Position numbers and translations under genes: made by a program
Notes under the pieces: model-generated
The model's input: only the letters and a program-made list of their open reading frames with translations
Told to the model about the DNA's origin: nothing
Databases searched by the model: none
Origin: JAGNKE01 sp965230245
Lineage (GTDB): Bacteria; Pseudomonadota; Alphaproteobacteria; Micavibrionales; Micavibrionaceae
Reading direction: 5' to 3'
Length of the DNA: 64,000 nt
NCBI GenBank assembly: GCA_965230245.1
Contig: OZ246000.1
Coordinates: forward strand, 1-64,000
Part shown: in pieces, positions 36,555 to 45,694 of the stretch
Numbering within the stretch: position 1 is the first letter of the stretch
Layout of the letters: the number at the start of each line of letters is the position of its first letter

Positions 36555-37310
36555 TTACCCCTCTGACATCAGTTTCTCCATGATTTCATCACTTATATCG
36601 AAATTAGCTGTGACATTTTGGACATCGTCATGATCTTCAAGCGCATCAATTAGCTTCATAACGGATGAGGCCTGTTCTTCATCCAGCGGATTCGTAACAT
36701 TCGGCAACCATATGAGACCGCTCCGCTCCGGTTCACCATATTTCGCCTCAAGCGCATCACGAACAGCTGCAAAATCATCAGGATCAGTGATAATTTCATG
36801 ATAGTCTTCATTGCTCTCAACATTCTCCGCTCCGGCTTCCAGAACAGCCTCGAACATCTCCTCTGCACCGGCCTTATCAGCGGGGTAAACGACCTCCCCT
36901 TTACGGTCAAACATGAAATTAACCGAACCTGTTTCCCCAAGGTTTCCGCCATTTTTGGCAAAAATAGAACGGACATCTCCGGCCGTGCGGTTCTTGTTAT
37001 CTGTCAAACACTCGACAATGATCGCAACGCCGCCATTACCATAACCCTCATAACGAATTTCTTCGTAATCTTCCCCGTCTCCGCCACCGGTCGCCTTCTG
37101 GATATTCTTTTCAATACCGTCCTTAGGCATAGACTGTGAGCGGGCTGTCGCTATCGCCAGCCTCAGTCGAGGGTTCATATCAGGATCAGGGCCACCCAAC
37201 TTCGCTGCAACGTAGATTTCTCTCCCCAGCTTGGAGAAAAGTTTCGCGCGCTGCGCATCCGCGCGCCCTTTTTTATGTTTGATATTTGCCCATTTGGAAT
37301 GACCGGCCAT
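36555..37310 (-). CDS. YebC/PmpR family protein
   Basis: A 251-residue YebC/TACO1-family protein, beginning MAGHSKWANIKHKKGRADAQ. Members bind DNA as regulators or act on ribosomes at polyproline stretches. RGSVNFMFDRKG-like and IWLPNVTNPLDEEQ segments match the family. It opens the leftward yebC-ruvCAB-ybgC-tol run, the usual alphaproteobacterial location. Its 176-base upstream gap to the divergent response regulator is AT-rich. Confidence 0.95.
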   Translation of the reverse strand: MAGHSKWANIKHKKGRADAQRAKLFSKLGREIYVAAKLGGPDPDMNPRLRLAIATARSQSMPKDGIEKNIQKATGGGDGEDYEEIRYEGYGNGGVAIIVECLTDNKNRTAGDVRSIFAKNGGNLGETGSVNFMFDRKGEVVYPADKAGAEEMFEAVLEAGAENVESNEDYHEIITDPDDFAAVRDALEAKYGEPERSGLIWLPNVTNPLDEEQASSVMKLIDALEDHDDVQNVTANFDISDEIMEKLMSEG

Positions 37311-37486
37311 GTTAAAATCCTATACTTAAGTCCTCATTACACGTTTTTTACCCGTCAGATACTATATGACAGACGCTTAGATGTTGAAAAGATGGAACTT
37401 TTAGAAAAGTTTTAATTTTCTAAGTGTTATAAAGTGATAGGTATTGATATTATAATTGCTTAATAATTCAAATTATTTAAAACTTT

Positions 37487-38032
37487 ATGTCATATAAATT
37501 TGAAACATTAAAAGTCTTGGTTGTAGAAGATAACCAACCCATGTTGGAACTGACAAAGTCAATATTACAAACATTTGGCGTCGGAAAAATTTCTACGGCT
37601 GTTGACGGTGAAAAGGCCTTTACGCTTTTCTGTCAAAACAATCATGACATGGTAATCGCTGATTGGATGATGCAGCCCTGCGACGGAATTTCCCTTACAC
37701 GCCGCATTCGAAATGATAGCCGCAGCCCGAATGCATATGTCCCGATTATCCTGATGACAGGTTTCAGCGAAAAAAGACGCGTAATCGCAGCAAGAGACGC
37801 GGGCGTCACAGAATTTCTGGTCAAACCGTTTAATGCACGTGACTTATACCGCAGAATTGTGCAGGTCATTGAGAAACCGCGTGATTTCGTGCGTTCGGAA
37901 GATTTTTTTGGCCCTGACAGACGACGAAAAAGAACGAGTGTGTATACCGGCCCGCTAAGACGGCAAGATGACAAGCCGAGGTCAGGTAAACAAGAGGTTT
38001 CTCCCGATGATATCGGCTTCCTTGAAAACTAA
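37487..38032 (+). CDS. CheY-like response regulator with basic C-terminal tail
   Basis: A 181-residue protein. Residues 8-130 are a receiver domain with Glu14-Asp15, phosphoacceptor Asp59 in MVIADWMM and Lys113 in FLVKPFN. No DNA-binding or enzymatic output domain follows, only a tail with FFGPDRRRKR and a disordered end. Such tails recur in receivers of Rhodospirillales-like bacteria. Output is probably through a protein partner. A TATAAT box sits at 37451-37456 with a weak -35. The next gene, 21 bases away, is a likely partner. Confidence 0.9.
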   Translation: MSYKFETLKVLVVEDNQPMLELTKSILQTFGVGKISTAVDGEKAFTLFCQNNHDMVIADWMMQPCDGISLTRRIRNDSRSPNAYVPIILMTGFSEKRRVIAARDAGVTEFLVKPFNARDLYRRIVQVIEKPRDFVRSEDFFGPDRRRKRTSVYTGPLRRQDDKPRSGKQEVSPDDIGFLEN

Positions 38033-38053
38033 GAATGAATATAGAGCATTAAA

Positions 38054-38608
38054 ATGACACCTCCGGATATCCAACATTATAACCAAAGCCCGAAAAGGAA
38101 AGCGGAATTCATCAAGCCGCCGAACATGATCAAGGCAAAGGTCGGCTCGGGCGGATTAAGTGATGCGATCCTTGATCGTGCACAAAAACTTTTGGAAGAA
38201 AACACGGTTGATTTTGAACCGCTGGCAAAAATCTACCTGAGTTCCATGCAAAAAGGCATAGACAGAGCAAAACACCCCGAAAAAGAAGATGACTCGGAAT
38301 ATCTGATTGCTGGCGTGCTCTATCCTTGTGCCCAGTTAAAGGCAAACGGCGGAATGTTCCATTATCCGCTTATCACGCGAATTGCTGACCGTTTTGTACA
38401 ATTTCTGGAAGTGATTGAAAAAATTGATCAGGAAACGATAGAAATTGCCGAAGCTTTTCACACGACGATTAACGCCGTGATCAATGCAAAAATCAAAGGC
38501 GATGGTGGAAAAGAAGGTGAAGAACTGGTGGAAGCATTAAACGAAGCCTGCATGCGCTATTTCGATAAAAACCAGGACAACATCAGAGAAAGCGTACAAG
38601 ACAAATAG
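38054..38608 (+). CDS. Conserved protein of unknown function paired with response regulator
   Basis: A 184-residue soluble, mostly helical protein without signal peptide or Cys-rich motif (only two Cys). It begins with a basic FIKPPNMIKAKVGSGG stretch and then shows amphipathic helices with many acidic residues. Similar proteins with a PPN..KAKVG N-terminus accompany CheY-like regulators in alphaproteobacteria, as far as I recall. The 21-base spacing supports joint expression with the receiver protein. A role in the same signalling path is inferred; no activity is assigned. Confidence 0.65.
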   Translation: MTPPDIQHYNQSPKRKAEFIKPPNMIKAKVGSGGLSDAILDRAQKLLEENTVDFEPLAKIYLSSMQKGIDRAKHPEKEDDSEYLIAGVLYPCAQLKANGGMFHYPLITRIADRFVQFLEVIEKIDQETIEIAEAFHTTINAVINAKIKGDGGKEGEELVEALNEACMRYFDKNQDNIRESVQDK

Positions 38609-38620
38609 GACAAAACCTTA

Positions 38621-39439
38621 TTATACCGGTCGTGTTTCAGACAAAACATCCCCGATCCTGATAGGCTCAATAGAGAGCGCCTTCCCGTTCTCTGCATTCA
38701 CTGTAATCAGTGCGCCGCATAACATCTTGTTCTCACTAGCAGGAATCATACTTCTTCCGGGCATTTTGGTAACAAAACGGCCAATAGCAATATCCTTCTG
38801 CACACCGATAACACTGTCATAATCTCCAGTCATCCCGGCATCCGTCATAAACGCAGTGCCTCCGGCCATAACATGATGGTCTGCTGTCGGAACATGTGTA
38901 TGCGTACCGATCACACCTGTAATTCTTCCGTCAAAATGATGCGCGAAAGCAAGCTTCTCGCTCGTAGCTTCACCATGAAAATCAACAAATATGGCATGAT
39001 AGTTATGCCCGATCGGGTAGTCTTTCAGAATATCTTCCATCGCACGAAAAGGATCATCAAGCGGATCCATAAATAACCTCGCCATAAGGTTTACAACAAC
39101 GACCTTTTTACCATTGATCGTCTCATGAACGCATAAACCGTTCCCCGGTGTTCCTTGTGGAAAGTTGGCAGGCCGCAATAAAGTCTTATCCCGAGAGATA
39201 TAAGCAATGATCTCCCGTTGATCCCAAACGTGATTACCTGTCGTAATGACATTCGTTCCCAATTCATAAAACTGCTTGCAAATTTTTTCGGTAATACCGC
39301 GCCCGTGTGCTGCATTCTCCCCATTCACGATAGTAACATCAACATCATAATCGTTGATAAGATCGGGCAGATAAGCCTCCAAAGCCTCACGCCCCGCACG
39401 CCCCATAATATCTCCGACAAATAACAGCTTCATATTCAA
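38621..39439 (-). CDS. YmdB-type metallophosphoesterase (TIGR00282 family)
   Basis: A 272-residue calcineurin-like phosphoesterase. Metal ligands are in LLFVGDIMGRAGREAL, IVNGENAAHGRG, TTGNHVWDQREI and IGTHTHVPTADH. Bacillus YmdB hydrolyses cyclic nucleotides and affects biofilm formation and RNA turnover; the same activity here is inferred. ATG at 39439 and 39433 are both possible. It is convergent with the partner protein gene and precedes nothing on its strand. Confidence 0.9.
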   Translation of the reverse strand: MNMKLLFVGDIMGRAGREALEAYLPDLINDYDVDVTIVNGENAAHGRGITEKICKQFYELGTNVITTGNHVWDQREIIAYISRDKTLLRPANFPQGTPGNGLCVHETINGKKVVVVNLMARLFMDPLDDPFRAMEDILKDYPIGHNYHAIFVDFHGEATSEKLAFAHHFDGRITGVIGTHTHVPTADHHVMAGGTAFMTDAGMTGDYDSVIGVQKDIAIGRFVTKMPGRSMIPASENKMLCGALITVNAENGKALSIEPIRIGDVLSETRPV

Positions 39440-39472
39440 TTCTTTCTTCTACTCAAGATCCTATCGGAAAGC

Positions 39473-40066
39473 TCAGAGCGATAATACATGCTGCGAGGTA
39501 ATGATGTAATCCATAGGCTCATCATGGTCTTCGACGGGCAAATTAAATAAGCAAGCTTGCTGCGCATACCCAACACCAACCGTTACGATATCTTTTTGAT
39601 TACGGTAATGCGCTATGGTCTTATCATAATATCCGCCGCCGTAACCGAGCCTGAACCCTTTTCGGTCAAACGCCAGCAATGGCACGATAAAAATATCAGG
39701 CTCAACCCATTGAACATCACCGTCCAGCGAAGGATGAAACACGCCGAACTTTCCTTGCACCAAAGGCGCCTCTCCACTCCAGACAGCAAACTTCAAAAGC
39801 AAATCATTATCTTGAATCACTGGCAGCGCAACTTCAAAACCGCGGTCAATCAAGTCAACGATCAGAGGATTAACATCAAATTCCTTACCCTTGGGGGCAT
39901 ATGCAGCCACAATCTGACCTTCATCAGGATTTATTGTCTTAAAAAACTGCTCGATAAAAGCATCCTGCTCGTTAGCGTCCGCTTCCATCATACCACGCTG
40001 GCGCATAGCCTCCGCCCGCATAATTTGCTTTTGCTCTTCTTTAGATTCCACCGGAAAAACCTGCAT
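39473..40066 (-). CDS. fthC: 5-formyltetrahydrofolate cyclo-ligase
   Basis: A 197-residue enzyme (YgfA/MTHFS) converting 5-formyl-THF to 5,10-methenyl-THF with ATP. The C-terminal signature PLLAFDRKGFRLGYGGGYYDKT is intact, and the N-terminal KQIMRAEAMRQRG is the ATP-binding helix. It is immediately downstream of the predicted 6S RNA and zapA, the same order as E. coli zapA-ssrS-ygfA. No clear ribosome site precedes the ATG at 40066. Confidence 0.93.
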   Translation of the reverse strand: MQVFPVESKEEQKQIMRAEAMRQRGMMEADANEQDAFIEQFFKTINPDEGQIVAAYAPKGKEFDVNPLIVDLIDRGFEVALPVIQDNDLLLKFAVWSGEAPLVQGKFGVFHPSLDGDVQWVEPDIFIVPLLAFDRKGFRLGYGGGYYDKTIAHYRNQKDIVTVGVGYAQQACLFNLPVEDHDEPMDYIITSQHVLSL

Positions 40067-40084
40067 AAAAAAATATCAAAATGG

Positions 40085-40262
40085 TGCCGCGCGAGCCGTG
40101 TACGTATGGTATCCGCGTATGGTCCTGAAAAAACAGGTGGGTGCCATGATATCCGGCTCCTACAGGCAAAACTGTCGTTTCCGGACAGGGACAGCTCCCT
40201 ATGCGAATAGCATCGACCGCCGGGATAAAGACGTATCACGCACCCCGCAGCGTGGCTAGATG
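40085..40262 (-). ncRNA. ssrS: Candidate 6S RNA
   Basis: The 217-base gap between zapA and fthC has no open frame but is rich in inverted repeats on the minus strand. Distal segments can pair: GGTGC with GCACC at the two ends, and CGTGATACGT with ACGTACACG allowing one bulge. Between them lies a long imperfect stem, as in 6S RNA, which binds sigma-70 RNA polymerase in stationary phase. The location zapA - ssrS - fthC is the conserved one in proteobacteria. Ends are approximate. Confidence 0.65.
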
Positions 40263-40283
40263 TATCATGTTAAATGAAAAAGA

Positions 40284-40658
40284 TTAAGCTTTTTGAATGC
40301 GGTCAGCGATATGTCCGATTTTACCGGCAAGATGCTCTATCGCCTGAACAACAAACAACTCTTCCTGCTCAGAATACTCCTCACCGCCATTAGCTTCTGC
40401 ATTCTGCAATTGCTGCACAAGCTGGTAATTATCGTGTTCTGCCGCACCAAGCTCTTGTTTGAGATCAAAAACTTCATCCGCAAGAACCAAAGCTGTCAGA
40501 ACCAGTAAGTGCGATTCATTCGTCGCCGCCCCGGCTTGGGCAATATCCGATAAACGGGCATCGACATATTTCGCCAACTCAACAAGACGTTTTTCCTGCC
40601 CCTCATCACAATCAAGACTATAGCCACGGTTGTTAATGCTTACGGTAACTTCTGGCAT
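40284..40658 (-). CDS. zapA: Cell division protein ZapA
   Basis: A 124-residue ZapA with the globular N-domain (VTVSINNRGYSLDCDEGQE) and a C-terminal coiled coil. It bundles FtsZ filaments at midcell. LLVLTALVLADEVFDLKQEL is the start of the coiled coil. It follows a small helical protein gene by five bases and precedes the 6S RNA region. Confidence 0.93.
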   Translation of the reverse strand: MPEVTVSINNRGYSLDCDEGQEKRLVELAKYVDARLSDIAQAGAATNESHLLVLTALVLADEVFDLKQELGAAEHDNYQLVQQLQNAEANGGEEYSEQEELFVVQAIEHLAGKIGHIADRIQKA

Positions 40659-40663
40659 ATGGC

Positions 40664-40885
40664 TTATCCTTCTTCTCTGAGTAAATGCTCGACAGTGTGA
40701 ATGGCTCTGTCCAAACGGTTCGAAATAAAATCAACATCAACGACTTTGCCGTCTTCACGCACAAGAATATTGGTTTGAATCTGGGAAGTTCCCTGCCCGT
40801 TTTGAACTGGTGAATTTTGCATCGCTGTGTCGAGCCTTGAAACGGCCTGATCAAGCTTGTCCAATGCATCCTTGATTGCGGACAT
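40664..40885 (-). CDS. Small coiled-coil protein next to zapA (DUF4164-like)
   Basis: A 73-residue protein starting MSAIKDALDKLDQAVSRLD, with heptad-like Leu/Ala spacing in the first 25 residues and again near the C-terminus (ISNRLDRAIHTVEHLL). A longer frame starts at 40897 with MRGT, but ATG 40885 has an AGAGGT site. A protein of this size upstream of zapA is usual in alphaproteobacteria, annotated DUF4164. Linkage to division is inferred from position. Confidence 0.7.
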   Translation of the reverse strand: MSAIKDALDKLDQAVSRLDTAMQNSPVQNGQGTSQIQTNILVREDGKVVDVDFISNRLDRAIHTVEHLLREEG

Positions 40886-41082
40886 AGTACCTCTCACGTT
40901 CTAGAATCAAATTTCTGTCAATGTTGAATGATAAAAGGATATGGATTTCGCCCTCCGACGGTCAAGGCAATCCCCAAAAAAAACACGTTTAAACCACAGG
41001 AAAGTGAAACCTAAAGCTTGACCAAAGCGCTATGGAAAGGCATTTTACTGGCAAATTTCTTATAAAGTCAGGATACAAAAGT

Positions 41083-43104
41083 ATGTCGAACGCTGAAGCT
41101 GTGATTAAGCCTAATAACTTCCCTGAAACCAGTCTTAGAAATATGTCGAACGCAATCCGGGCCCTATCAATGGATGCAGTTCAGAAGGCAAACTCCGGCC
41201 ACCCCGGCATGCCAATGGGAATGGCTGACGTCGCAACTGTCCTGTATTCCAAATTTCTGAAATTCGACCCCAAAAATCCTGAATGGCCAGACCGGGATCG
41301 CTTTGTACTTTCCGCAGGCCACGGCTCAATGTTGCTCTATGCCATCAATTACCTGACAGGCTACGACAAGATGACACTGGATCAACTCAAAGACTTCCGC
41401 CAGCTCGGCGCTATTACGGCCGGCCACCCGGAAGTCGAACATGACGCAGGAATCGAAACAACGACAGGCCCTCTGGGACAAGGCATTTCAACTGCCGTTG
41501 GCATGGCACTCGCCGAACGTATCCTGAATGCCCGCTTCGGTGACGATTTGGTCTCTCACTTCACATATGTCATTGCAAGTGACGGCGACTTGATGGAAGG
41601 AATCAGCCATGAAGCCTGCTCTCTTGCAGGTGTACAAAATCTCTCCCGACTGATTGTCCTGTATGACGATAACGGCATCTGTATTGATGGGAAAACCGAA
41701 CTTTCATTTATGGATGACACGCCGAAACGCTTCGAATCTTACGGCTGGGACGTACAAACCATCGACGGTCATAACTTTAAGGAAATTGAAGAGGCCATCA
41801 AAAACGCACACAACACGGACACACCAAGCCTCATTTGCTGCAAGACACATATCGGTTACGGCGCACCAACAAAACAAGGATCGGCGTCCTCTCACGGCTC
41901 TCCGTTAGGCGATGAAGAAATTCAGGGCGCACGTAAAAACCTGAACTGGCCGCACGACCCTTTCGTCATTCCAGAAGATGTCCTGATGGATTGGCGCAGT
42001 ATTGGCTTTGAGGCAAGCGAGTACTACAGCAGTTGGCAAAACAGATATAACAAGTCACCAAAAAAAGAAGAATTCGATAAAACGCTCAAGCCTGATGTGT
42101 CCGAAATCATCGCGCCCGTAATTGCCGAGGTCAAAAAAGATTTCGAGGATAAAAAACCAAAAATGGCAACTCGCAAAACCTCGGGCGAAACACTGGAAAA
42201 ACTGATACCTGCCTTACCTGTTCTGGTCGGCGGCTCTGCGGATCTTACAGGGTCAAACAACACAAAAGTCACCGCATCCAAACGTGTTTCCAAAGAGAAT
42301 TATGATGGAAACTATATTTATTATGGCGTCCGCGAGCACGGCATGGCCGCGGCCATGAACGGCATGACCCTGCACGGCGGAATTATTCCCTACTCCGGCA
42401 CGTTCCTGCAATTTTCTGACTACTGCCGCCCGTCAATTAGACTAGCAGCACTCATGAAACAGCGCGTCATTCATGTCATGACACATGACTCTATTGGCTT
42501 GGGTGAGGATGGTCCGACGCATCAACCCGTAGAGCATCTCGCCGCGTTACGTGCAATTCCGAACACCTTGGTTTTCCGCCCATGCGACGGGATTGAAACA
42601 GCAGAAAGCTGGGAACTTGCAATCAACAAGACAGACGGGCCGAGTATTCTTGCCTTAACAAGACAAGGCCTGCCTACACTACGTGAAAACACGAAGGAAA
42701 ACCTCACAGAAAAAGGCGCATATATCCTAAAAGAGAATGATAAAGAGCCCGAGATTACGCTCTTTGCCTCCGGCTCTGAAGTAGAAATTGCCCACGAAGC
42801 CTATGAACACTTTGCCGGCAAAGGCAATAAAGTCCGTCTGGTCTCTGTACCCTGCTACGACCTATTTATGGAACAAAGCGGCGAATACTATCAAAGTTTG
42901 GTCTGCAACAGCAGCATCAAAGCAGCAGTAGAAGCGGGTGTCAGACAAGGTTGGGACCATCTGATTGGCGCACACGGCATCTTTATCGGAATGAGCGGCT
43001 TCGGTGCCTCAGCTCCGGCACAGGAATTGTATAAGCATTTTGGCATCACCGCCGAAAACCTGATCAATCAAGTGCAAAAGGCACTCGATAACAAAAACAA
43101 ATAA
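41083..43104 (+). CDS. tkt: Transketolase
   Basis: A 673-residue TPP-dependent transketolase of the pentose phosphate pathway. GDLMEGISHEACSLAG and YDDNGI form the TPP-binding motif, SGHPGMPMGMADVA lies near the N-terminus, and GVREHGMAAAMNGMTLHGG carries the catalytic Glu that protonates TPP. The ATG at 41083 gives the N-terminus MSNAEAVIKP with an AGGA site. The open frame extends to 41032 with a non-family sequence. It is followed by gap after 34 bases. Confidence 0.96.
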   Translation: MSNAEAVIKPNNFPETSLRNMSNAIRALSMDAVQKANSGHPGMPMGMADVATVLYSKFLKFDPKNPEWPDRDRFVLSAGHGSMLLYAINYLTGYDKMTLDQLKDFRQLGAITAGHPEVEHDAGIETTTGPLGQGISTAVGMALAERILNARFGDDLVSHFTYVIASDGDLMEGISHEACSLAGVQNLSRLIVLYDDNGICIDGKTELSFMDDTPKRFESYGWDVQTIDGHNFKEIEEAIKNAHNTDTPSLICCKTHIGYGAPTKQGSASSHGSPLGDEEIQGARKNLNWPHDPFVIPEDVLMDWRSIGFEASEYYSSWQNRYNKSPKKEEFDKTLKPDVSEIIAPVIAEVKKDFEDKKPKMATRKTSGETLEKLIPALPVLVGGSADLTGSNNTKVTASKRVSKENYDGNYIYYGVREHGMAAAMNGMTLHGGIIPYSGTFLQFSDYCRPSIRLAALMKQRVIHVMTHDSIGLGEDGPTHQPVEHLAALRAIPNTLVFRPCDGIETAESWELAINKTDGPSILALTRQGLPTLRENTKENLTEKGAYILKENDKEPEITLFASGSEVEIAHEAYEHFAGKGNKVRLVSVPCYDLFMEQSGEYYQSLVCNSSIKAAVEAGVRQGWDHLIGAHGIFIGMSGFGASAPAQELYKHFGITAENLINQVQKALDNKNK

Positions 43105-43138
43105 GACAAAACTAACCAGATATAAGACGGAGTATTAA

Positions 43139-44149
43139 ATGACTTTAAGGATTGCAATTAATGGCTTTGGCCGGATTGGAAGGCTCGTCGCAAGGGCAAT
43201 TTACGAATATGACCATGACGACGAAATCGATCTCGTTGCAATCAATGATCCGGGCGGAAACTTTTTCCCGCTCCTCAAATATGACTCCGTCCATGGCCGC
43301 GCACCGTTTACTGTCGAGAGATGCGGCGATGACGGAATTGTCATCGACGGCCACCGCATACACCGCTTCCGCAGCCGCAACCCGGAAGAACTCCACTGGG
43401 GCGACCATGACGTCGATATCCTACTGGAATGCACGGGCAAATTCAGAGACCGCGAAGGCGCAACAAAACACCTCGAATCAGGGGCAAAGAAAGTTCTGAT
43501 TTCGGCTCCCGCTGACGGTGAAGACAAAACCATCGTCTACGGTGTGAACCACAACGAACTCGAAGCCGGGCACAAAATCGTTTCCAACGGATCCTGTACA
43601 ACAAACTGCCTGGCACCCGTTGCCTACGCCCTGAACAAAGGGATCGGTATCGAAAAAGGATTTATGACGACAATCCATGCCTACACAGGCGATCAGAACA
43701 CAGTCGACTCATCTCACCGCGATCCTTACCGCGCACGCGCAGCCGCCGTGAACATGATCCCGACATCGACAGGCGCGGCAAAAGCTCTCGGACGCGTATT
43801 GCCGGAACTTTCAGGCAAACTGGACGGTGTCTCTATCCGCGTACCAACCCCGAATGTTTCTCTCGTAGATTTGAAATTTGACGCATCAAAGAAAACCTCG
43901 ATTGAGGAGATCAATGCTGTCATCAAAAAAGCTGCAGACGGCGAATTAAAAGGCGTTCTAAGCTATTATGATGAGCCGCTTGTTTCGAGCGACTTCAACC
44001 ATGAACCGTATTCCGCAAACTTCTCACTGAACGGCACGGCCGTGACCGCCGACACGTTTGTTCGGGTCATGGCATGGTATGACAATGAGTGGGGATTTTC
44101 TTGCAGAATGCTCGACACTGCTCTGGCCATGCACAAAGTCGGATACTAG
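43139..44149 (+). CDS. gap: Glyceraldehyde-3-phosphate dehydrogenase, type I
   Basis: A 336-residue NAD-dependent glycolytic dehydrogenase. The Rossmann motif is INGFGRIGRLVARAIYE and the catalytic Cys153 is in SNGSCTTNCLAPVA. The Asp residue after the second strand (AINDPG) suggests NAD preference. It follows tkt in the common tkt-gap order. A pgk gene, which usually follows, is not present downstream; two unrelated genes come before the aldolase. Confidence 0.97.
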   Translation: MTLRIAINGFGRIGRLVARAIYEYDHDDEIDLVAINDPGGNFFPLLKYDSVHGRAPFTVERCGDDGIVIDGHRIHRFRSRNPEELHWGDHDVDILLECTGKFRDREGATKHLESGAKKVLISAPADGEDKTIVYGVNHNELEAGHKIVSNGSCTTNCLAPVAYALNKGIGIEKGFMTTIHAYTGDQNTVDSSHRDPYRARAAAVNMIPTSTGAAKALGRVLPELSGKLDGVSIRVPTPNVSLVDLKFDASKKTSIEEINAVIKKAADGELKGVLSYYDEPLVSSDFNHEPYSANFSLNGTAVTADTFVRVMAWYDNEWGFSCRMLDTALAMHKVGY

Positions 44150-44202
44150 AAAATAAGAAGTTTCTAATATGAATAAGTTTGATATGAAATCATAAAATTT
44201 TA

Positions 44203-44230
44203 TTGACACAGAATGTGAACTGACTACTAT
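44203..44230 (+). promoter_or_regulatory. Candidate sigma-70 promoter after gap
   Basis: Perfect TTGACA (44203-44208), 16-base spacer, TACTAT (44225-44230). Transcription would start near 44237 and meet a strong terminator about 20 bases later, suggesting a short RNA or an attenuated leader for the next gene. Confidence 0.55.
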
Positions 44231-44257
44231 TGAAAGTTCTAAACCGTTCTCCGTGGC

Positions 44258-44297
44258 AAAGCTGGTCAAAGATTCGTCTTTGGCCAGCTTTATTTTT
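44258..44297 (+). terminator. Strong intrinsic terminator downstream of gap
   Basis: AAAGCTGGTCAAAG and CTTTGGCCAGCTTT form a 14-bp stem with one G-U pair around ATTCGT, followed by ATTTTT. It would end transcripts from tkt-gap and from the promoter at 44203. Confidence 0.88.
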
Positions 44298-44352
44298 GGC
44301 CAAGTTTTCACAACGTTTTTACAACCCGAAAAAAACAGATCATAATAGAAAT

Positions 44353-45066
44353 ATGGTTGGTTCTATTGGTCCGTCATTGCCACTTCCTGCTTCCTCTTTT
44401 CAATCTCAAAGTCAGGTTGAAACAACTCAAACACAGCCTGATTCCGACCAAACAGACAGTAATCCTGATTCTGCCCCGTCTTCCTCAGAAATTGAAAATA
44501 CATCGCAAGAACGGCAAACACCGAATGTCCTGACAACAGGAGGAGCAGCTGCGGGTGGACAGGAATTAACCGAAGAAGAAGAAAAAATTGTTCGGGAGTT
44601 AAAAGAAACGGATCAAAAAGTCCGCGCACACGAGCAAGCCCACAAAAGCGTCGCAGGTCCCTACGCTGGCCCGATCAGCTATGAAACGGTTACAGGACCG
44701 GACGGCGCACAATACGCAGTTGCAGGCAAAGTCGATATTGATGTTTCCCCGATCAGCGGCAATCCGCAAGCAACAATCCAGAAGATGGAAATCGTGATTC
44801 GTGCTGCGCTTGCGCCCGCAGAACCGTCCCCCGAAGATATGAATGTCGCTAGACAAGCACAAAACGTCAAAATACAGGCACAGCGTGAATTACAGGAGCA
44901 AAGGGAACGGGAACGCGAAGAATCAGAAGGCGGTAACGGCATCTTAAGCGCCGAAAATCTCAACAAAATTAATATCCGAAACGCTTTAGAAAGCTTTAGA
45001 AATGCTCAAAGTCTGTCCGAATCAAACAGATTAAGCGATGAAACACTGTTTTCTACTGATGTATAA
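44353..45066 (+). CDS. SprA-related putative metalloprotease
   Basis: A 237-residue protein with a Ser/Gln/Thr-rich, disordered N-terminus to about residue 65. A conserved core follows, with REL..TDQKVRAHEQAHKSVAG-type sequence, then GPDGAQYAVAGKVDIDVSPI and an Arg/Glu-rich helix. HEQAH has the HExxH zinc-site form. This core is that of the SprA-related (CJM1_0395) family, whose activity is unproven. No signal peptide is visible. The frame extends upstream to 44230 through the terminator hairpin, so the ATG at 44353 is preferred. Flanking genes give no clue. Confidence 0.8.
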   Translation: MVGSIGPSLPLPASSFQSQSQVETTQTQPDSDQTDSNPDSAPSSSEIENTSQERQTPNVLTTGGAAAGGQELTEEEEKIVRELKETDQKVRAHEQAHKSVAGPYAGPISYETVTGPDGAQYAVAGKVDIDVSPISGNPQATIQKMEIVIRAALAPAEPSPEDMNVARQAQNVKIQAQRELQEQREREREESEGGNGILSAENLNKINIRNALESFRNAQSLSESNRLSDETLFSTDV

Positions 45067-45139
45067 ACTTTGACAAAACGGCTGAAAAACACGTATCAGT
45101 CTTCTTTGAAACAACAACTTTTTAATTTATAATATCAAG

Positions 45140-45694
45140 ATGTTTAAGCAGATAGCCAAAAGAGCAATGACCACACGCGGGCAAAAAGCCTGCCTCGTCG
45201 TTGACCATCTTGTAGAAGCATTAGGAAACGATCCGTCATCATCATTGCGTAGAGCATTGATTTTAAACGATATTGATCAACACCCCGGCACAACGCAAAC
45301 AGAAATCATGGATCGCCTGAAAATCCACAAATCGGCCATGAATCGCGAAATCGAATGGCTCTTTAATTACGGCTGCGTCATGAGACAGGAATCAGACGAA
45401 GACGGGCGCGCAAAACCCTTGGAAATCTGCGGTTATTCAAAAAGAGCGCTAGACTCAGCCTTGGATTACTTTCAGGGCAGTCATAGTAGTTTGAAAAAAT
45501 TTCTGGAAGGTGTTATAAATATACTCAAGCAGGATAAGCCTACTCTGCGTGATGCTCGCATTCTAGCGGCGCTTTACGACAAGGGACAGGCAACAAAAGC
45601 AGACGTAATTAATGATCTGTATAATGGGCCTGCAACAACTGATAATCGGGCATATAACAAGCTCGTAGAAGAAGGGGTAATTAAAAGTGGATAG
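45140..45694 (+). CDS. MarR-like protein with two winged-helix regions
   Basis: A 184-residue predicted DNA-binding protein. Residues about 42-100 look like a MarR-type winged helix (TTQTEIMDRLKIHKSAMNREIEWLF is its recognition part). Residues about 138-182 form a second, shorter one (GQATKADVINDLY). The N-terminus is basic. It may be a transcription regulator, but no effector or target is evident. The following small frame overlaps its 3' end. Confidence 0.7.
   Translation: MFKQIAKRAMTTRGQKACLVVDHLVEALGNDPSSSLRRALILNDIDQHPGTTQTEIMDRLKIHKSAMNREIEWLFNYGCVMRQESDEDGRAKPLEICGYSKRALDSALDYFQGSHSSLKKFLEGVINILKQDKPTLRDARILAALYDKGQATKADVINDLYNGPATTDNRAYNKLVEEGVIKSG

Noticed and set aside
44230..44352. 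Upstream extension of the SprA-related gene
   Set aside because: The added codons run through a strong terminator stem and look non-coding.
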